Shown here: positions 1 to 8,126 of the stretch, one piece after another | Position numbering within the stretch: the stretch's first letter is position 1 | Layout: every line of letters begins with the position of its first letter | Source: Chloroflexota bacterium | Lineage (GTDB): Bacteria > Chloroflexota > UBA5177 > JANWHV01 | Direction of reading: 5' to 3' | Assembly (NCBI GenBank): GCA_028287725.1 | Contig: JAQBPC010000632.1 | Coordinates: 1 to 26,853, forward strand | Length of the DNA stretch: 26,853 nucleotides | Position numbers and translations under genes: made by a program | Notes under the pieces: model-generated | Database searches by the model: none | Told to the model about the DNA's origin: nothing | Seen by the model: only the letters and a program-made list of their open reading frames with translations

Positions 1-1
1 C

Positions 2-283
2 AACGGCCCGCTGCGGGTTTACAGCTTGCTGCACAGTGCCCGGCCAGCTTTGGTCAATCTCGGTGAGCACCGCGCCTTCGACATCACTCCATGGGCAGAT
101 CGCGTTCAGTTGATCGATGCCGAATACGCAGGTACCTGGGACCTTCCGGCGATCGGGGCGGTCACTGCTCCCGCCGCCGTCCTGGTTCGGCCCGACGGAT
201 ATGTGGCTTGGGTGGGAGACCGAACCCAACCGGACCTCACTGACGCGCTAACCACCTGGTTCGGACCGCCTGCTGCGGCGTAG
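2..283 (+). CDS. FAD-dependent monooxygenase, C-terminal fragment
   Basis: The reading frame is already open at the first bases of the window and runs to a TAG stop, so only the last 93 or so residues are visible. They resemble the thioredoxin-like C-terminal domain of aromatic-ring flavin monooxygenases of the phenol hydroxylase/MhpA/Rox type. The visible cues are a RVYSLLHSARPALVNLG stretch near the beginning and an APAAVLVRPDGYVAWVG stretch near the end, which is the usual terminal signature of these proteins. The FAD-binding N-terminal part lies outside the window, so substrate and cofactor motifs cannot be checked. The protein probably hydroxylates a phenolic or polyketide-like compound using NAD(P)H. 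It does not look like the FAD urate hydroxylase HpxO, so I do not tie it to the purine operon downstream. An internal TTG at 26 is not a real start. Confidence 0.8.
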   Translation, partial: NGPLRVYSLLHSARPALVNLGEHRAFDITPWADRVQLIDAEYAGTWDLPAIGAVTAPAAVLVRPDGYVAWVGDRTQPDLTDALTTWFGPPAAA

Positions 284-551
284 TTCTCTGCTCACATTCC
301 ATGCACTGCAGCAGGATGACTCTGGCGTTCGGATCAGGACGGCTTCCAGCCGCACCAGCCTGCGCGGTAGCCTCACTTGGGATGCGGCGCAGATGCAATC
401 CCGCATCGATACGGGAGCGGTGATCATCCAGACTGCGGGAGACCCCCATCCTCTGGCTAGGTTTGTATCTCGACACCTGATGGCGGTTCGATCAGCATGT
501 ACGAACTCTCATTGGCCTCGTGAGATATGTGCTTGACTGAAAAGGACCAAA

Positions 552-1916
552 TCAGACCGGTTCGCCCCTGGCAATAGCGTACGCGGCAGCGTTGTGTCGC
601 GCGATGATGTCCTGCAGGTCGGCGTCCAGCAAACACCCGTGTTCTACCCGCACCCTGCCGTTGATCACACTCAGGTCCACGTTCTGAGGCTGGCAAAAGA
701 CCAGCGCCGCCAGTGGATCGTGCACCGCCCCTCCTGCCATGCCCAGAGTATCGACTCGATAGCCGACGAAGTCCGCGGCCATGCCCGGCGCCAGATACCC
801 AATGTCGTCGCGCCCCAGCACCTCAGCGCCACCCCGGGTGGCCATCTGCAGCACATCCAGCGCGGAGAGCGCCGCGGGATTGCCGCCGACCCGATGCAGC
901 AACATTGCCTGGCGCGCCTCCGCCAGCAAGTGCGAGCCGTCGTTTGAGGCAGATCCGTCGACGCCTAGGCCAACGCGAGCTCCGGCGTGCCTGAATGCCG
1001 CGAGTGGAGCAATGCCGGATCCCAGCCGCATGTTTGAGGTCGGGCAATGTGCGATGCCCGTTCGCGTCTTGCCCAGCCGCTCGGCTTCGGCCGGGGAGGC
1101 GTGCACGACATGCGCGTGCCACACGTCCGGACCGACCCACCCAAGGTCTTCCATCAGCTCCACCGGGCGGCGGCCGAATTCCTTCAACGAGAACTGCTCC
1201 TCGTCCTGTGTCTCCGCCGTATGCGTGTGGGAGTGGACGCCGTAGGCGCGTGCCAGCGCCACGCTTTCGCGCATCAGGTCGGGCGAGACAGAGAAGGGCG
1301 AGCAGGGGGCGAGTACGATACGCGTCATGGCGAAGCGCTGCGCGTCGTGGTAGGTCTCGATCACGCGGCGCGAGTCGCGTAAGATGTCGACCTCATTCTC
1401 GACCACGCTGTCCGGCGGCAAGCCGCCCTTCGACTGGCCTACCGACATCGAGCCCCGTGCGGCGTGAAACCGGAAACCCATGGCCGTGGCGACCTCGATC
1501 TGGTCGTCGAGCCTGGCGCCCCGAGGCCATATATAGGTGTGATCGCTGGCGGTGGTGCAGCCGGACAGGATCAGCTCGGCTATCGCGACCTCGGTGCTTA
1601 CGCGGATTGACGCCGGGGACAGGCGCTCCCAGATGGGGTAGAGCGCCTTAAGCCAGTTGAAGAGATTGGAGTTTTGTGCCGCGGGAATGGCGCGCGTGAG
1701 CGTCTGGAAGAAGTGGTGGTGCGTGTTGACCAATCCTGGCATGATGACCATGCCGCGCGCGTCGATTACGCGATCGGCTGCAGCGGGCAATGATGAGGTA
1801 GGGCCAACGTCGACGATCTGGTTATCACGGACGAAGATGCCGCCATTGTCCCAGCGGGAGTCCACGTCATCCATCGTCGCCACAAGCGTGGCGTTTGTCA
1901 CGAGCAATGTGCCCAT
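552..1916 (-). CDS. 8-oxoguanine deaminase (amidohydrolase superfamily)
   Basis: This 454-residue protein belongs to the amidohydrolase superfamily, in the guanine deaminase/hydroxydechloroatrazine ethylaminohydrolase branch that includes 8-oxoguanine deaminase. Metal-binding cues are the HHH cluster at residues 66-68 (PGLVNTHHHF), an HTHTAE segment in the middle with its histidines and glutamate, HAHVVH, and an aspartate in GLGVDGSASND. The predicted reaction is hydrolytic deamination of 8-oxoguanine to urate and ammonia in the cytoplasm. The divergent operon encodes urate oxidase, which makes urate the logical product. An ATG at 1916 is chosen because GGAGGG sits just upstream and MGTLLVTNATLV is a typical family N-terminus. 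The longer open frame up to 2213 overlaps the Uma2 gene and has no homology. Specificity could instead be guanine or another aminopurine or triazine, so the exact substrate is inference. Confidence 0.8.
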   Translation of the reverse strand: MGTLLVTNATLVATMDDVDSRWDNGGIFVRDNQIVDVGPTSSLPAAADRVIDARGMVIMPGLVNTHHHFFQTLTRAIPAAQNSNLFNWLKALYPIWERLSPASIRVSTEVAIAELILSGCTTASDHTYIWPRGARLDDQIEVATAMGFRFHAARGSMSVGQSKGGLPPDSVVENEVDILRDSRRVIETYHDAQRFAMTRIVLAPCSPFSVSPDLMRESVALARAYGVHSHTHTAETQDEEQFSLKEFGRRPVELMEDLGWVGPDVWHAHVVHASPAEAERLGKTRTGIAHCPTSNMRLGSGIAPLAAFRHAGARVGLGVDGSASNDGSHLLAEARQAMLLHRVGGNPAALSALDVLQMATRGGAEVLGRDDIGYLAPGMAADFVGYRVDTLGMAGGAVHDPLAALVFCQPQNVDLSVINGRVRVEHGCLLDADLQDIIARHNAAAYAIARGEPV

Positions 1917-1951
1917 CGTCCCTCCGGAGTGCGCTGCGCGCGGTAAGCGGG

Positions 1952-1967
1952 GTATTGTAGTATTGTA
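1952..1967. promoter_or_regulatory. Tandem 8-bp repeat with -10-like elements in divergent spacer
   Basis: GTATTGTA is repeated head to tail in the 88-bp spacer between the leftward 8-oxoguanine deaminase and the rightward Uma2/purine operon. Read leftward, each unit contains TACAAT, five of six matches to the sigma-70 -10 box, about 35-50 bases upstream of the deaminase start. No convincing -35 box is visible in either direction. It may be the core of the divergent promoter or a short regulator site. Evidence is positional only. Confidence 0.3.
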
Positions 1968-2004
1968 GAGCAATGGAGTTTCGCCCACTGTAGGGGAATA
2001 ACCG

Positions 2005-2616
2005 ATGGTCACGGCACATCGCACTACCTTCGAGGAGTTCATGGCGCTTCCGGACGATGGGAACCGGCACGAGCTTGTGCGGGGGGAGATAGTACATATG
2101 CCGCCACCGAAGGGTGAACACGGGCGCATTGAGCTGGCACTTGGCGGCGCCATCGACAGATATTTAATTGCCCGTGCCCATGACCTTGGCTGGCATGAGA
2201 ATGACGGTCGCAATGAGCGTGACCGCCTGGTTGGGTGGCCGGCGGTAGGCGAGGTTGGAGTACGGCTACCTTTGCCGGATGATCATGACCAACTCCGTGG
2301 GCTAGACGTCGCGTACTTTACGCCTGAGCAGGTTGCCAGGCTGGGCGACACCCTTGTGACGGAGTATGCTCCCGAAATGCCGGCACTGGCGGCCGAGATC
2401 ATCAGCCCATCCGAATCCGCAGAGTATGTCGACGAAAAGGTCACCGATTACCTGGCGGGTGGGGCGCGGCTGATCTGGCTTGTCTATCCACGCACGCGGA
2501 CCGTAACGGTGATCTCGCCGAACGGCGTGGGCCGGAGAATTGGGGCCGATGGCGTGCTCGAAGGCGAGGACGTGCTCCCGGGCTTTGCCCTGCCGATTGC
2601 GAGCCTGTTCGCGTAA
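2005..2616 (+). CDS. Uma2 family (DUF820) putative PD-(D/E)XK endonuclease
   Basis: This 203-residue protein has the Uma2/DUF820 layout. It begins with TTFEEFMALPDDGNRHELVRGEIV, followed by LDVAYFT with candidate Asp101, LAAEIISPSES with Glu131, and Lys145 in EKVTDYLAGGARLIWLV. It ends in a conserved DVLPGFALPIASLF tail. Asp-Glu-Lys in this order fits the PD-(D/E)XK nuclease fold. The biological role of the family is poorly known, and it is abundant in cyanobacteria and Chloroflexota. The ATG at 2005 follows AGGGG. The gene is the first cistron of the purine operon, only about 60 bases from the OHCU decarboxylase start, which is an unexpected position for a nuclease-like protein. A paralogue lies at 8127-8708. 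Family assignment is strong, function unknown. Confidence 0.85.
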   Translation: MVTAHRTTFEEFMALPDDGNRHELVRGEIVHMPPPKGEHGRIELALGGAIDRYLIARAHDLGWHENDGRNERDRLVGWPAVGEVGVRLPLPDDHDQLRGLDVAYFTPEQVARLGDTLVTEYAPEMPALAAEIISPSESAEYVDEKVTDYLAGGARLIWLVYPRTRTVTVISPNGVGRRIGADGVLEGEDVLPGFALPIASLFA

Positions 2617-2676
2617 CAAGTCATGCCTGTAGTCGTTCGTCTGGAAGGGGTTGGGGTGCCGGTGACCGGAGAAACC

Positions 2677-3186
2677 GTGACGCTGGCCGCACTCAACGCG
2701 GCGGACCAGGCTGACTTCACCGGCGCCATCGGCTTCGTGTTCGAACACTCCCCCTGGATCGCCTCCGAGGCATGGAAGAGCCGGCCATTCCGCGACTGCG
2801 ACGACCTCTACCGCGCAATGTGCGCGGTGCTGGAGCGTGCGAGCGACGACCAGAAGCTTTCCCTGATTCGAGCCCACCCCGACCTGGCCGGAAAGCTGGC
2901 AGTTGCTACGGGGCTGACCGCGGAATCGGCCCGCGAACAAGCGTCGGCCGGTCTGGACAGTTTAACGCCCGAGGAATTCGCGGATTTTACTCGCTTAAAC
3001 GCGGCCTACAGGGACCGCTTCGGCTTCCCATTTATAATTTGTGTGCGGGAGCACACGAGGGCTAGCATTCTTACCGCGTTCGAGAAACGCATCGCGCATG
3101 AGCGGCATGCCGAGATCCGTACTGCCCTGGACGAAGTCACTAAAATCGCCCGACTTCGGTTGCTAGACGCGGTAAGCTCTGACTAA
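2677..3186 (+). CDS. uraD: 2-oxo-4-hydroxy-4-carboxy-5-ureidoimidazoline (OHCU) decarboxylase
   Basis: OHCU decarboxylase performs the last step of uricolysis, decarboxylating OHCU stereospecifically to (S)-allantoin. The protein shows the family pattern: FEHSPWIASEAW near the N-terminus, LIRAHPDLAGKL with the conserved histidine of the HPDL motif, LNAAYRDRFGFPFIICVR, and a C-terminal helix. The GTG at 2677 is preferred because GGAG lies five bases upstream and the resulting N-terminus (MTLAALNAADQADF) matches the family. It yields 169 residues. The frame is open back to an ATG at 2623, which lacks a Shine-Dalgarno sequence and would add 18 atypical residues. GTG codons at 2656 and 2662 are other options. 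The gene sits between the Uma2 gene and urate oxidase in the same direction, with 35 bases to the uricase start. Confidence 0.93.
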   Translation: MTLAALNAADQADFTGAIGFVFEHSPWIASEAWKSRPFRDCDDLYRAMCAVLERASDDQKLSLIRAHPDLAGKLAVATGLTAESAREQASAGLDSLTPEEFADFTRLNAAYRDRFGFPFIICVREHTRASILTAFEKRIAHERHAEIRTALDEVTKIARLRLLDAVSSD

Positions 3187-3221
3187 GTGCGTAGAACATC
3201 CCTGAGCAATGTGAGGCGCCT

Positions 3222-4169
3222 GTGAGCGAGATCAACGCAGCCAGCACCATTCGATATGGGAAGGGCCATGTCACGATCTACCGCACCTATGCCCGACCGC
3301 TCACCGTGGCGCGGCGTGTGCCTGAATCAGAGTTTTCCGGTCGCGCGAATATCCTGTTCGCGGTCGACGTAGACGTGCACGTGTACGGCGATAACTTCCT
3401 CCCCGCCTATACCGAGGGCGACAACAGCGAGGTGGTGGCCACCGATACGATGAAGAATTTCATCCATGCGCAGGCGCTCACGTACGACGGCTCTACGCTG
3501 GAAGGCTTTCTCGCGTTTCTCGGACGCCAATTTCTTCAGACATATCCTCAGATGCAGGCCCTCAAACTGGAAGGCCGGGAGCAGCCGTTCGTCGCCGCTC
3601 GCGTACCGTCAAAGGCGGACGGCGAGGGCTTTGCAGACAGCACGGTGCTGTTTGGCCGCCGGCACGATGACCACGCGACAGCGACGATCGAGATGACGCG
3701 CGAAGGTGGCGCGGCGGTGGTAACCGGCCACTCATGCGGCCACGTAGGCCTGGAGCTGATCAAGGTGACCGGTAGCTCGTTCATTAGCTTTCTTCGCGAC
3801 GCGCACACTACGCTGCCGGAGCGCGTCGACCGTCCGCTTTTCATCTACCTCGACCTGCACTGGACCTATCAGGATGTACGCGATGCTCTGGAGCTCGATC
3901 GAGAGGCGTATGTCCCCGCGGAACAGGTTCGTGATGTGGTGCAGGTGGTGTTCCACCAGTTCAACAGCAAATCAATCCAGCATCTCGTGCATGAGATGGG
4001 TACGCGGTTGTTGGAGCGGTTCCCGGAGCTTGCCACCGTCTCGTTCGAAGCTCAGAACCGGTTGTGGGACACGGGCGCCGCCTCCGAAGCAGATGAAAAG
4101 ATCAAAGTGTACTGCGACCCTCGACCGCCGTACGGGATGATTTATCTCACGCTGAGCAGGGGAGAGTGA
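3222..4169 (+). CDS. pucL: Urate oxidase (factor-independent uricase)
   Basis: Cofactor-free uricase oxidises urate with O2 to 5-hydroxyisourate and H2O2. The 315-residue protein carries two T-fold halves. Residues recognisable as active-site elements are the lysine in IRYGKGHV (about Lys14), the Thr-Asp pair in VVATDTMKNF (about 74-75), and the glutamine and asparagine in VSFEAQNRLWD near residue 280. The N-terminal half also has FAVDVDVHVYGDNFLPAYTEGDNS, typical of the family. It starts at GTG 3222 with GAGG five bases upstream. It lies in the middle of the operon and almost touches the hydroxyisourate hydrolase, so the unstable product would be handed straight to the next enzyme. There is no fused OHCU decarboxylase domain, unlike PucL of Bacillus subtilis; that activity is encoded separately just upstream. 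H2O2 production suggests a need for catalase, none of which is in the window. Confidence 0.95.
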   Translation: MSEINAASTIRYGKGHVTIYRTYARPLTVARRVPESEFSGRANILFAVDVDVHVYGDNFLPAYTEGDNSEVVATDTMKNFIHAQALTYDGSTLEGFLAFLGRQFLQTYPQMQALKLEGREQPFVAARVPSKADGEGFADSTVLFGRRHDDHATATIEMTREGGAAVVTGHSCGHVGLELIKVTGSSFISFLRDAHTTLPERVDRPLFIYLDLHWTYQDVRDALELDREAYVPAEQVRDVVQVVFHQFNSKSIQHLVHEMGTRLLERFPELATVSFEAQNRLWDTGAASEADEKIKVYCDPRPPYGMIYLTLSRGE

Positions 4170-4174
4170 CTGCT

Positions 4175-4531
4175 GTGTCTGGCCGCCTGACGACGCATGT
4201 TCTGGACACAGCGCACGGAAGGCCGGCAGCGGGAATGAGGCTCGAGCTCTGGCAGCTCAATGCCGCCGGCGAGCGCCGCTTGGTGACGTCCGTTGTGACC
4301 AATACCGATGGGCGTACGGATAGCCCATTGCTGGACGGCAACCTGCAGCAGGGTGAATACGAATTGGTGTTCCACGTAGGCTCCTACTTTCTCGCGCACG
4401 GCGAGCAGATTACCTCCCCTGCGTTTCTTGGCCAGGTGCCGGTACGTTTCGGAGTCGCGGACCCTAACGGTCATTACCACGTTCCCTTGCTGACGTCTCC
4501 GTGGGCATATAGTACGTACCGGGGGAGTTGA
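4175..4531 (+). CDS. uraH: 5-hydroxyisourate hydrolase (transthyretin-like)
   Basis: This transthyretin-like enzyme hydrolyses 5-hydroxyisourate to OHCU. The family hallmarks are complete. The N-terminal SGRLTTHVLDTAHGRPAAGM carries the catalytic histidine, LELWQL follows with its neighbouring arginine region, and the protein ends in HYHVPLLTSPWAYSTYRGS, whose YRGS tetrapeptide is diagnostic. The GTG at 4175 gives 118 residues and the classical N-terminus, with AGGGGAG ten bases upstream. A GTG at 4166 overlaps the uricase stop but lies only one base from that Shine-Dalgarno, so it is less likely. No signal peptide is present, so the enzyme is cytoplasmic. The tight spacing on both sides (5 and 3 bases) indicates one transcript with uricase and allantoate amidohydrolase. 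Confidence 0.95.
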   Translation: MSGRLTTHVLDTAHGRPAAGMRLELWQLNAAGERRLVTSVVTNTDGRTDSPLLDGNLQQGEYELVFHVGSYFLAHGEQITSPAFLGQVPVRFGVADPNGHYHVPLLTSPWAYSTYRGS

Positions 4532-4534
4532 GAC

Positions 4535-5770
4535 GTGTCCGATAGAGCAACGGTACTGATGGCCCGCATTGACGAGCTGGCAAAGTTCAGTGAAGAGCCA
4601 CATCGGCTCGTCCGCCGGTCCTTGACGCCGGCTTTGCAACAGGCCAATGATCTGGTTGCTAGCTGGATGCTTGCCGCCGGGATGACGGTGCGCCAGGATG
4701 CCGTTGGAAACCTCGTCGGCACATACGCCGGGGTGGCGGGGGCGAGCAAAACGCTCATTCTGGGGTCACATTTGGACAGCGTGCGCGATGCTGGTAAGTA
4801 TGACGGGCCGCTTGGCGTCCTGGCGGCGCTGGCCTGCGTGGAACGATTGCATGAAGAAGGGCAGCGCTTACCGTTCGCAGTCGAAGTGATCTCATTTGTG
4901 GACGAGGAGGGGCTCCGCTTCCGCACGTCGTATCTGGGCAGTAGCGCGCTGGCCGGCAGCTTTAATCCATCCTGGCTTGACTATCAGGACGAACAAGGCG
5001 TCGTCCTTGCCGATGCGTTACGCAGATTTGGCGGTGATCCCGCGGACATTGCGAGTTGCCGGCGGAACTCAGACGATCTGCTCGGCTATTGCGAAGTCCA
5101 TATCGAGCAAGGGCCGGTTCTAGAGGCGGAAGATCTTCCCGTCGGCGTGGTCGACGGTATTGCCGGTCAGGATCGGCTAACGGTGGAGTTCACGGGTGTC
5201 GCAGGGCACGCCGGCACGGTGCCGATGGCGCGGCGGCATGATGCGCTGTGTGCGGCCGCGGAGCTGGTGCTGGCGGTCGAGCGGACCGGTCAGGCAACCG
5301 ATGGATTGGTGGCGACGATGGGCCAGATCGCCGCTGAACCCGGAGCGAGCAACGTGATTCCCGGGCATGTGACGCTGAGCCTGGACGTGCGGCATCGCGA
5401 TGACGCCGTGCGCACTCGGGCAGTGGCTGCACTGCACGACGAAGCAACGGCCATTGCCCAGCGCCGTGGCGTTCATCTGGTGTGGACGAGCATGCAGTCG
5501 ACACCGGCGGTACCCTGCTCGCCCCAGCTCATCGGCCGGTTGGCACACGCTATCGAAGAGCTTGGCTTTAAGGTTCAGCATCTGACCAGCGGGGCTGGAC
5601 ACGACGCCGTTCCCATGGCGTCCCTCACCGATGCGGCCATGCTCTTCGTGCGCTGTAAAGGCGGCATCAGTCACAATCCGGCGGAATCCGTGCGATTGGA
5701 TGACGTGAATGTCTCGCTCGAAACCCTCTACCGGTTTGTCCTCGGCATGCAGAGAGATATGGCCCTTTAA
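4535..5770 (+). CDS. allC: Allantoate amidohydrolase (M20 family)
   Basis: This 411-residue protein belongs to the M20 peptidase-like group that includes allantoate amidohydrolase, ureidoglycolate amidohydrolase and N-carbamoyl-L-amino-acid hydrolase. Bimetal-site candidates are His79 (GSHLDSV), Asp90 (YDGPLGV), Glu124-Glu125 (DEEGLRF), His189 (CEVHIEQGPVLE) and a C-terminal histidine in GGISHNPAES. The dimerisation-domain motif GVAGHAGTVPM starts near residue 221. In this operon the likely reaction is allantoate to ureidoglycine, CO2 and ammonia. The GTG at 4535 follows a GGGGGAG-like Shine-Dalgarno and lies 3 bases after uraH, with allantoinase 10 bases downstream. Sequence alone does not separate allantoate from N-carbamoyl amino acid substrates, so specificity rests on context. 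No ureidoglycine aminohydrolase or ureidoglycolate enzyme is visible nearby. Confidence 0.88.
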   Translation: MSDRATVLMARIDELAKFSEEPHRLVRRSLTPALQQANDLVASWMLAAGMTVRQDAVGNLVGTYAGVAGASKTLILGSHLDSVRDAGKYDGPLGVLAALACVERLHEEGQRLPFAVEVISFVDEEGLRFRTSYLGSSALAGSFNPSWLDYQDEQGVVLADALRRFGGDPADIASCRRNSDDLLGYCEVHIEQGPVLEAEDLPVGVVDGIAGQDRLTVEFTGVAGHAGTVPMARRHDALCAAAELVLAVERTGQATDGLVATMGQIAAEPGASNVIPGHVTLSLDVRHRDDAVRTRAVAALHDEATAIAQRRGVHLVWTSMQSTPAVPCSPQLIGRLAHAIEELGFKVQHLTSGAGHDAVPMASLTDAAMLFVRCKGGISHNPAESVRLDDVNVSLETLYRFVLGMQRDMAL

Positions 5771-5780
5771 GCGGCGAAAT

Positions 5781-7160
5781 ATGGCTACATCGACGGATAC
5801 CTACGACCTGCTCATCCGTGGCGGCGCGATTGTGGGCGAGACCGGTGTGCGGAGCGCCGACATCGCCGTGGCTGATGGGCGCATTGTGCTGGTCGATCCC
5901 GAGATAGCCGGCGCGGCGGCCGCTACTATCGTCGCCACTGGTCTCCACGTTTTCCCAGGCGTGATCGACGCGCACGTGCATTTCAATGATCCCGGCCGAA
6001 CTGAGTGGGAGGGATTCGGCAGCGGCTCGCGCGCGCTTGCCGCCGCCGGTGGCACCACCTTTTTTGATATGCCGCTTAATGCCCACCCGCCGACCATTGA
6101 CGCCGAGTCGTTCAAGCAAAAGCTGCAGGTGGCGAGCGGGGTATCGCATGTCGACTTTGCGCTTTGGGGCGGCATGGTCCCAGGAAATCTGGATCGGATG
6201 GACGAGCTTGCGTCGTGTGGCGTGATCGGCTTCAAAGCGTTCATGTCGAACAGCGGCATAGATGATTTCCAAGCCGTAGACGATTACGCACTCTACGATG
6301 GCATGACGCGGGCAGCGCGTTTGAAGCGTATCGTGGCGGTACATGCCGAGAACGATGCGATCACCGCTGCCCTGGCGCGGCAGGCAGTCGCCAAGGGTCA
6401 GACGGCCGCGCGGGATTATTTACGGTCCCGTCCGGCGATCGCGGAGCTGGAGGCCATTAACAGGGCCATCCTGTTTGCTCAGGGGACCGGCTGCTCGCTG
6501 CATATCGTGCATGTCACGACGGGGCGCGGCGTTGCACTGGTAGCCGAAGCACGCGGCCGAGGCGTCGACGTTAGCTGTGAAACCTGCCCACATTATCTGG
6601 TGCTGTGCGACGACGACCTCGAACGCCTGGGCGCGGTGGCGAAGTGCGCGCCGCCGTTGCGGTCCGCACTCGAGCGTGAAGCTCTATGGCGTCACATTCA
6701 GACCGGTGCACTGCAAATGGTCGCCTCGGACCATTCACCTGCCCCGCCTTCCATGAAGACCGGCGATGATTTCTTCCGCATCTGGGGTGGCATCTCCGGC
6801 TGCCAGCATCTTCTGGCGCTGCTGATCACCGAGGGTCATGTGTCACGTGACCTGCCGCTGCACCTCATCGGGCGGTTGACCGCCTCATACGTTGCAGACC
6901 GCTTTGGCCTGGCTCCGCGCAAGGGGCGCCTGGCGGAAGGCTATGATGCGGATGTTGCGCTTGTGGACCTGGAGGCCGGCTACGAGATTCGAGCCGAGGA
7001 CCTGATGTATCGACATCGCCAGTCCCCCTACGTTGGACGCAGCGTGCGCGGCCGCGTTGTGCAAACGCTGGTAAGAGGCACTACCGTGTACCGAGACGGC
7101 GAGATAGTCGGCCAGCCGCTGGGGCGCCTCGTCACTCCTCAGCAGAGAACATCGACGTAG
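5781..7160 (+). CDS. allB: Allantoinase
   Basis: Allantoinase opens the hydantoin ring of allantoin to give allantoate. The 459-residue protein has the cyclic amidohydrolase metal site: His65 and His67 in DAHVHFNDPGRTEWEG, a probable carbamylated Lys152 in GFKAFMSNSGI, His188 in VHAEN, His244 in HIVHVTTGRG, and Asp317 in VASDHSPAPPSMK. The last motif is characteristic of allantoinases rather than dihydroorotases. The ATG at 5781 is chosen because it follows the upstream stop by 10 bases and gives the typical N-terminus (TYDLLIRGGAIV). The frame is open to 5709, but that extension overlaps allC and has no family match. It is the last gene of the operon and ends 13 bases from the convergent nucleotidyltransferase gene. 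The gene order places it after the enzyme for the next step, which is common in such operons. Confidence 0.94.
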   Translation: MATSTDTYDLLIRGGAIVGETGVRSADIAVADGRIVLVDPEIAGAAAATIVATGLHVFPGVIDAHVHFNDPGRTEWEGFGSGSRALAAAGGTTFFDMPLNAHPPTIDAESFKQKLQVASGVSHVDFALWGGMVPGNLDRMDELASCGVIGFKAFMSNSGIDDFQAVDDYALYDGMTRAARLKRIVAVHAENDAITAALARQAVAKGQTAARDYLRSRPAIAELEAINRAILFAQGTGCSLHIVHVTTGRGVALVAEARGRGVDVSCETCPHYLVLCDDDLERLGAVAKCAPPLRSALEREALWRHIQTGALQMVASDHSPAPPSMKTGDDFFRIWGGISGCQHLLALLITEGHVSRDLPLHLIGRLTASYVADRFGLAPRKGRLAEGYDADVALVDLEAGYEIRAEDLMYRHRQSPYVGRSVRGRVVQTLVRGTTVYRDGEIVGQPLGRLVTPQQRTST

Positions 7161-7173
7161 CGTCCCCTTGGCT

Positions 7174-8001
7174 TCATGTCGTGAGCAGCTCCTCCCAGAA
7201 CGCCAGGACACGTTCTGCCGTCTCACTTGACGAGTCGGGACCCTCGAGTTGCATCACGGTTACGCCGTCCGGCCAAACACCGCCAAGCGGCGCCAGCGCC
7301 TGGGCCGCCAGCTGTTCGTAGGCCTGGACCTTGGCTGCGCGGTCATTCGCGTCCGCGTACTCTTCGAAGACCCGCAAAAAGCCGGGATCGTTATTGGTAA
7401 AGTAGCGGATGGCTTCTTTTTCGCCGCGCCAGGGCAGACGGCGCATCTGAAAGTAGGCCAGCATAATCTCCGCCGTGGAATAGAGTAGACGTATGTCGAT
7501 GGCGCGGGCATACACGGGATCGTCGGACGCCAGCATTCGCTTCGTCTGCTGCAAGTTATAGTTGACGCCGAACCATATTCGATAGATGGCGGACTCGTCG
7601 AGCGGTTTAAACCCTTGAGCGTTCCCGATCTTGTGATGCACCCGCTCCAGGCGAGCGTGGCGATCGACGACGATGCGGCCGGTCGTGACATACCTGGTGA
7701 GCCGTTCTTGGCCGGCATCCGTGGGCAGTGGATCTTCCTGCTCGAGGTAGCGGTCGACCGCGCTCGCATGCTCAAACACGAGATCGGTCAGCCGGCCATC
7801 GATCCAGGTCAGGCCGACGTGGATAGGCGCGGGCATGGCCGATAACACCAGGTATAGATCGTAGTCGCTCGCGAGGTTCAAGGCGTTGCCGGCGGCGGAG
7901 CCAAGTACCACCAGTCCATCGACGACATCCTGTTGCGCGAGGCGGCGGAGTACTTCATCAAAGGACAGTACATTGCCAATCGAACGCAATGTTGGCGGCA
8001 T
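7174..8001 (-). CDS. Nucleotidyltransferase-fold protein
   Basis: The 275-residue product begins with a polymerase beta-like nucleotidyltransferase core: VVLGSAAGNALNLASDYDLYLV places a Gly-Ser at 34-35 and the DxD pair at Asp47 and Asp49, and a possible third carboxylate is Asp73 in IDGRLTDLVF. The rest is mostly helical, like the C-terminal helical domain of antibiotic or small-molecule nucleotidyltransferases. The protein may transfer a nucleotidyl group to a small molecule or protein; the substrate cannot be told. It is not the short MNT type of a MNT/HEPN toxin-antitoxin pair, although a single-chain fusion of the two folds is conceivable. It is the last gene of the leftward block, 125 bases after the Uma2 paralogue, and faces allB across 13 bases. 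Confidence 0.7.
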   Translation of the reverse strand: MPPTLRSIGNVLSFDEVLRRLAQQDVVDGLVVLGSAAGNALNLASDYDLYLVLSAMPAPIHVGLTWIDGRLTDLVFEHASAVDRYLEQEDPLPTDAGQERLTRYVTTGRIVVDRHARLERVHHKIGNAQGFKPLDESAIYRIWFGVNYNLQQTKRMLASDDPVYARAIDIRLLYSTAEIMLAYFQMRRLPWRGEKEAIRYFTNNDPGFLRVFEEYADANDRAAKVQAYEQLAAQALAPLGGVWPDGVTVMQLEGPDSSSETAERVLAFWEELLTT

Positions 8002-8126
8002 CGTCTGGCTGTCCCTCGAATCGACTCGGCAGATGCGGCCGAACCGCTAACAAACATCAAGCGACCGTTGGCTTCCGTGACTCGGCGCAACGTTATAGCG
8101 ATTCGGATATAGCCGTGGTTTGCCGA

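Noticed and set aside
284..551. Gap between the monooxygenase fragment and the deaminase, with short leftward open frames
   Set aside because: Short frames here have no homology cues or ribosome-binding sites. No hairpin, repeat or gene remnant could be supported.
995..1651. 218-codon arginine-rich open frame on the plus strand
   Set aside because: It is antisense to the 8-oxoguanine deaminase. The low-complexity Arg/Pro composition is typical of a G+C-rich shadow frame.
7174..8001. Nucleotidyltransferase as half of a MNT/HEPN toxin-antitoxin pair
   Set aside because: The protein is about twice the size of typical MNT antitoxins and there is no separate HEPN gene next to it.
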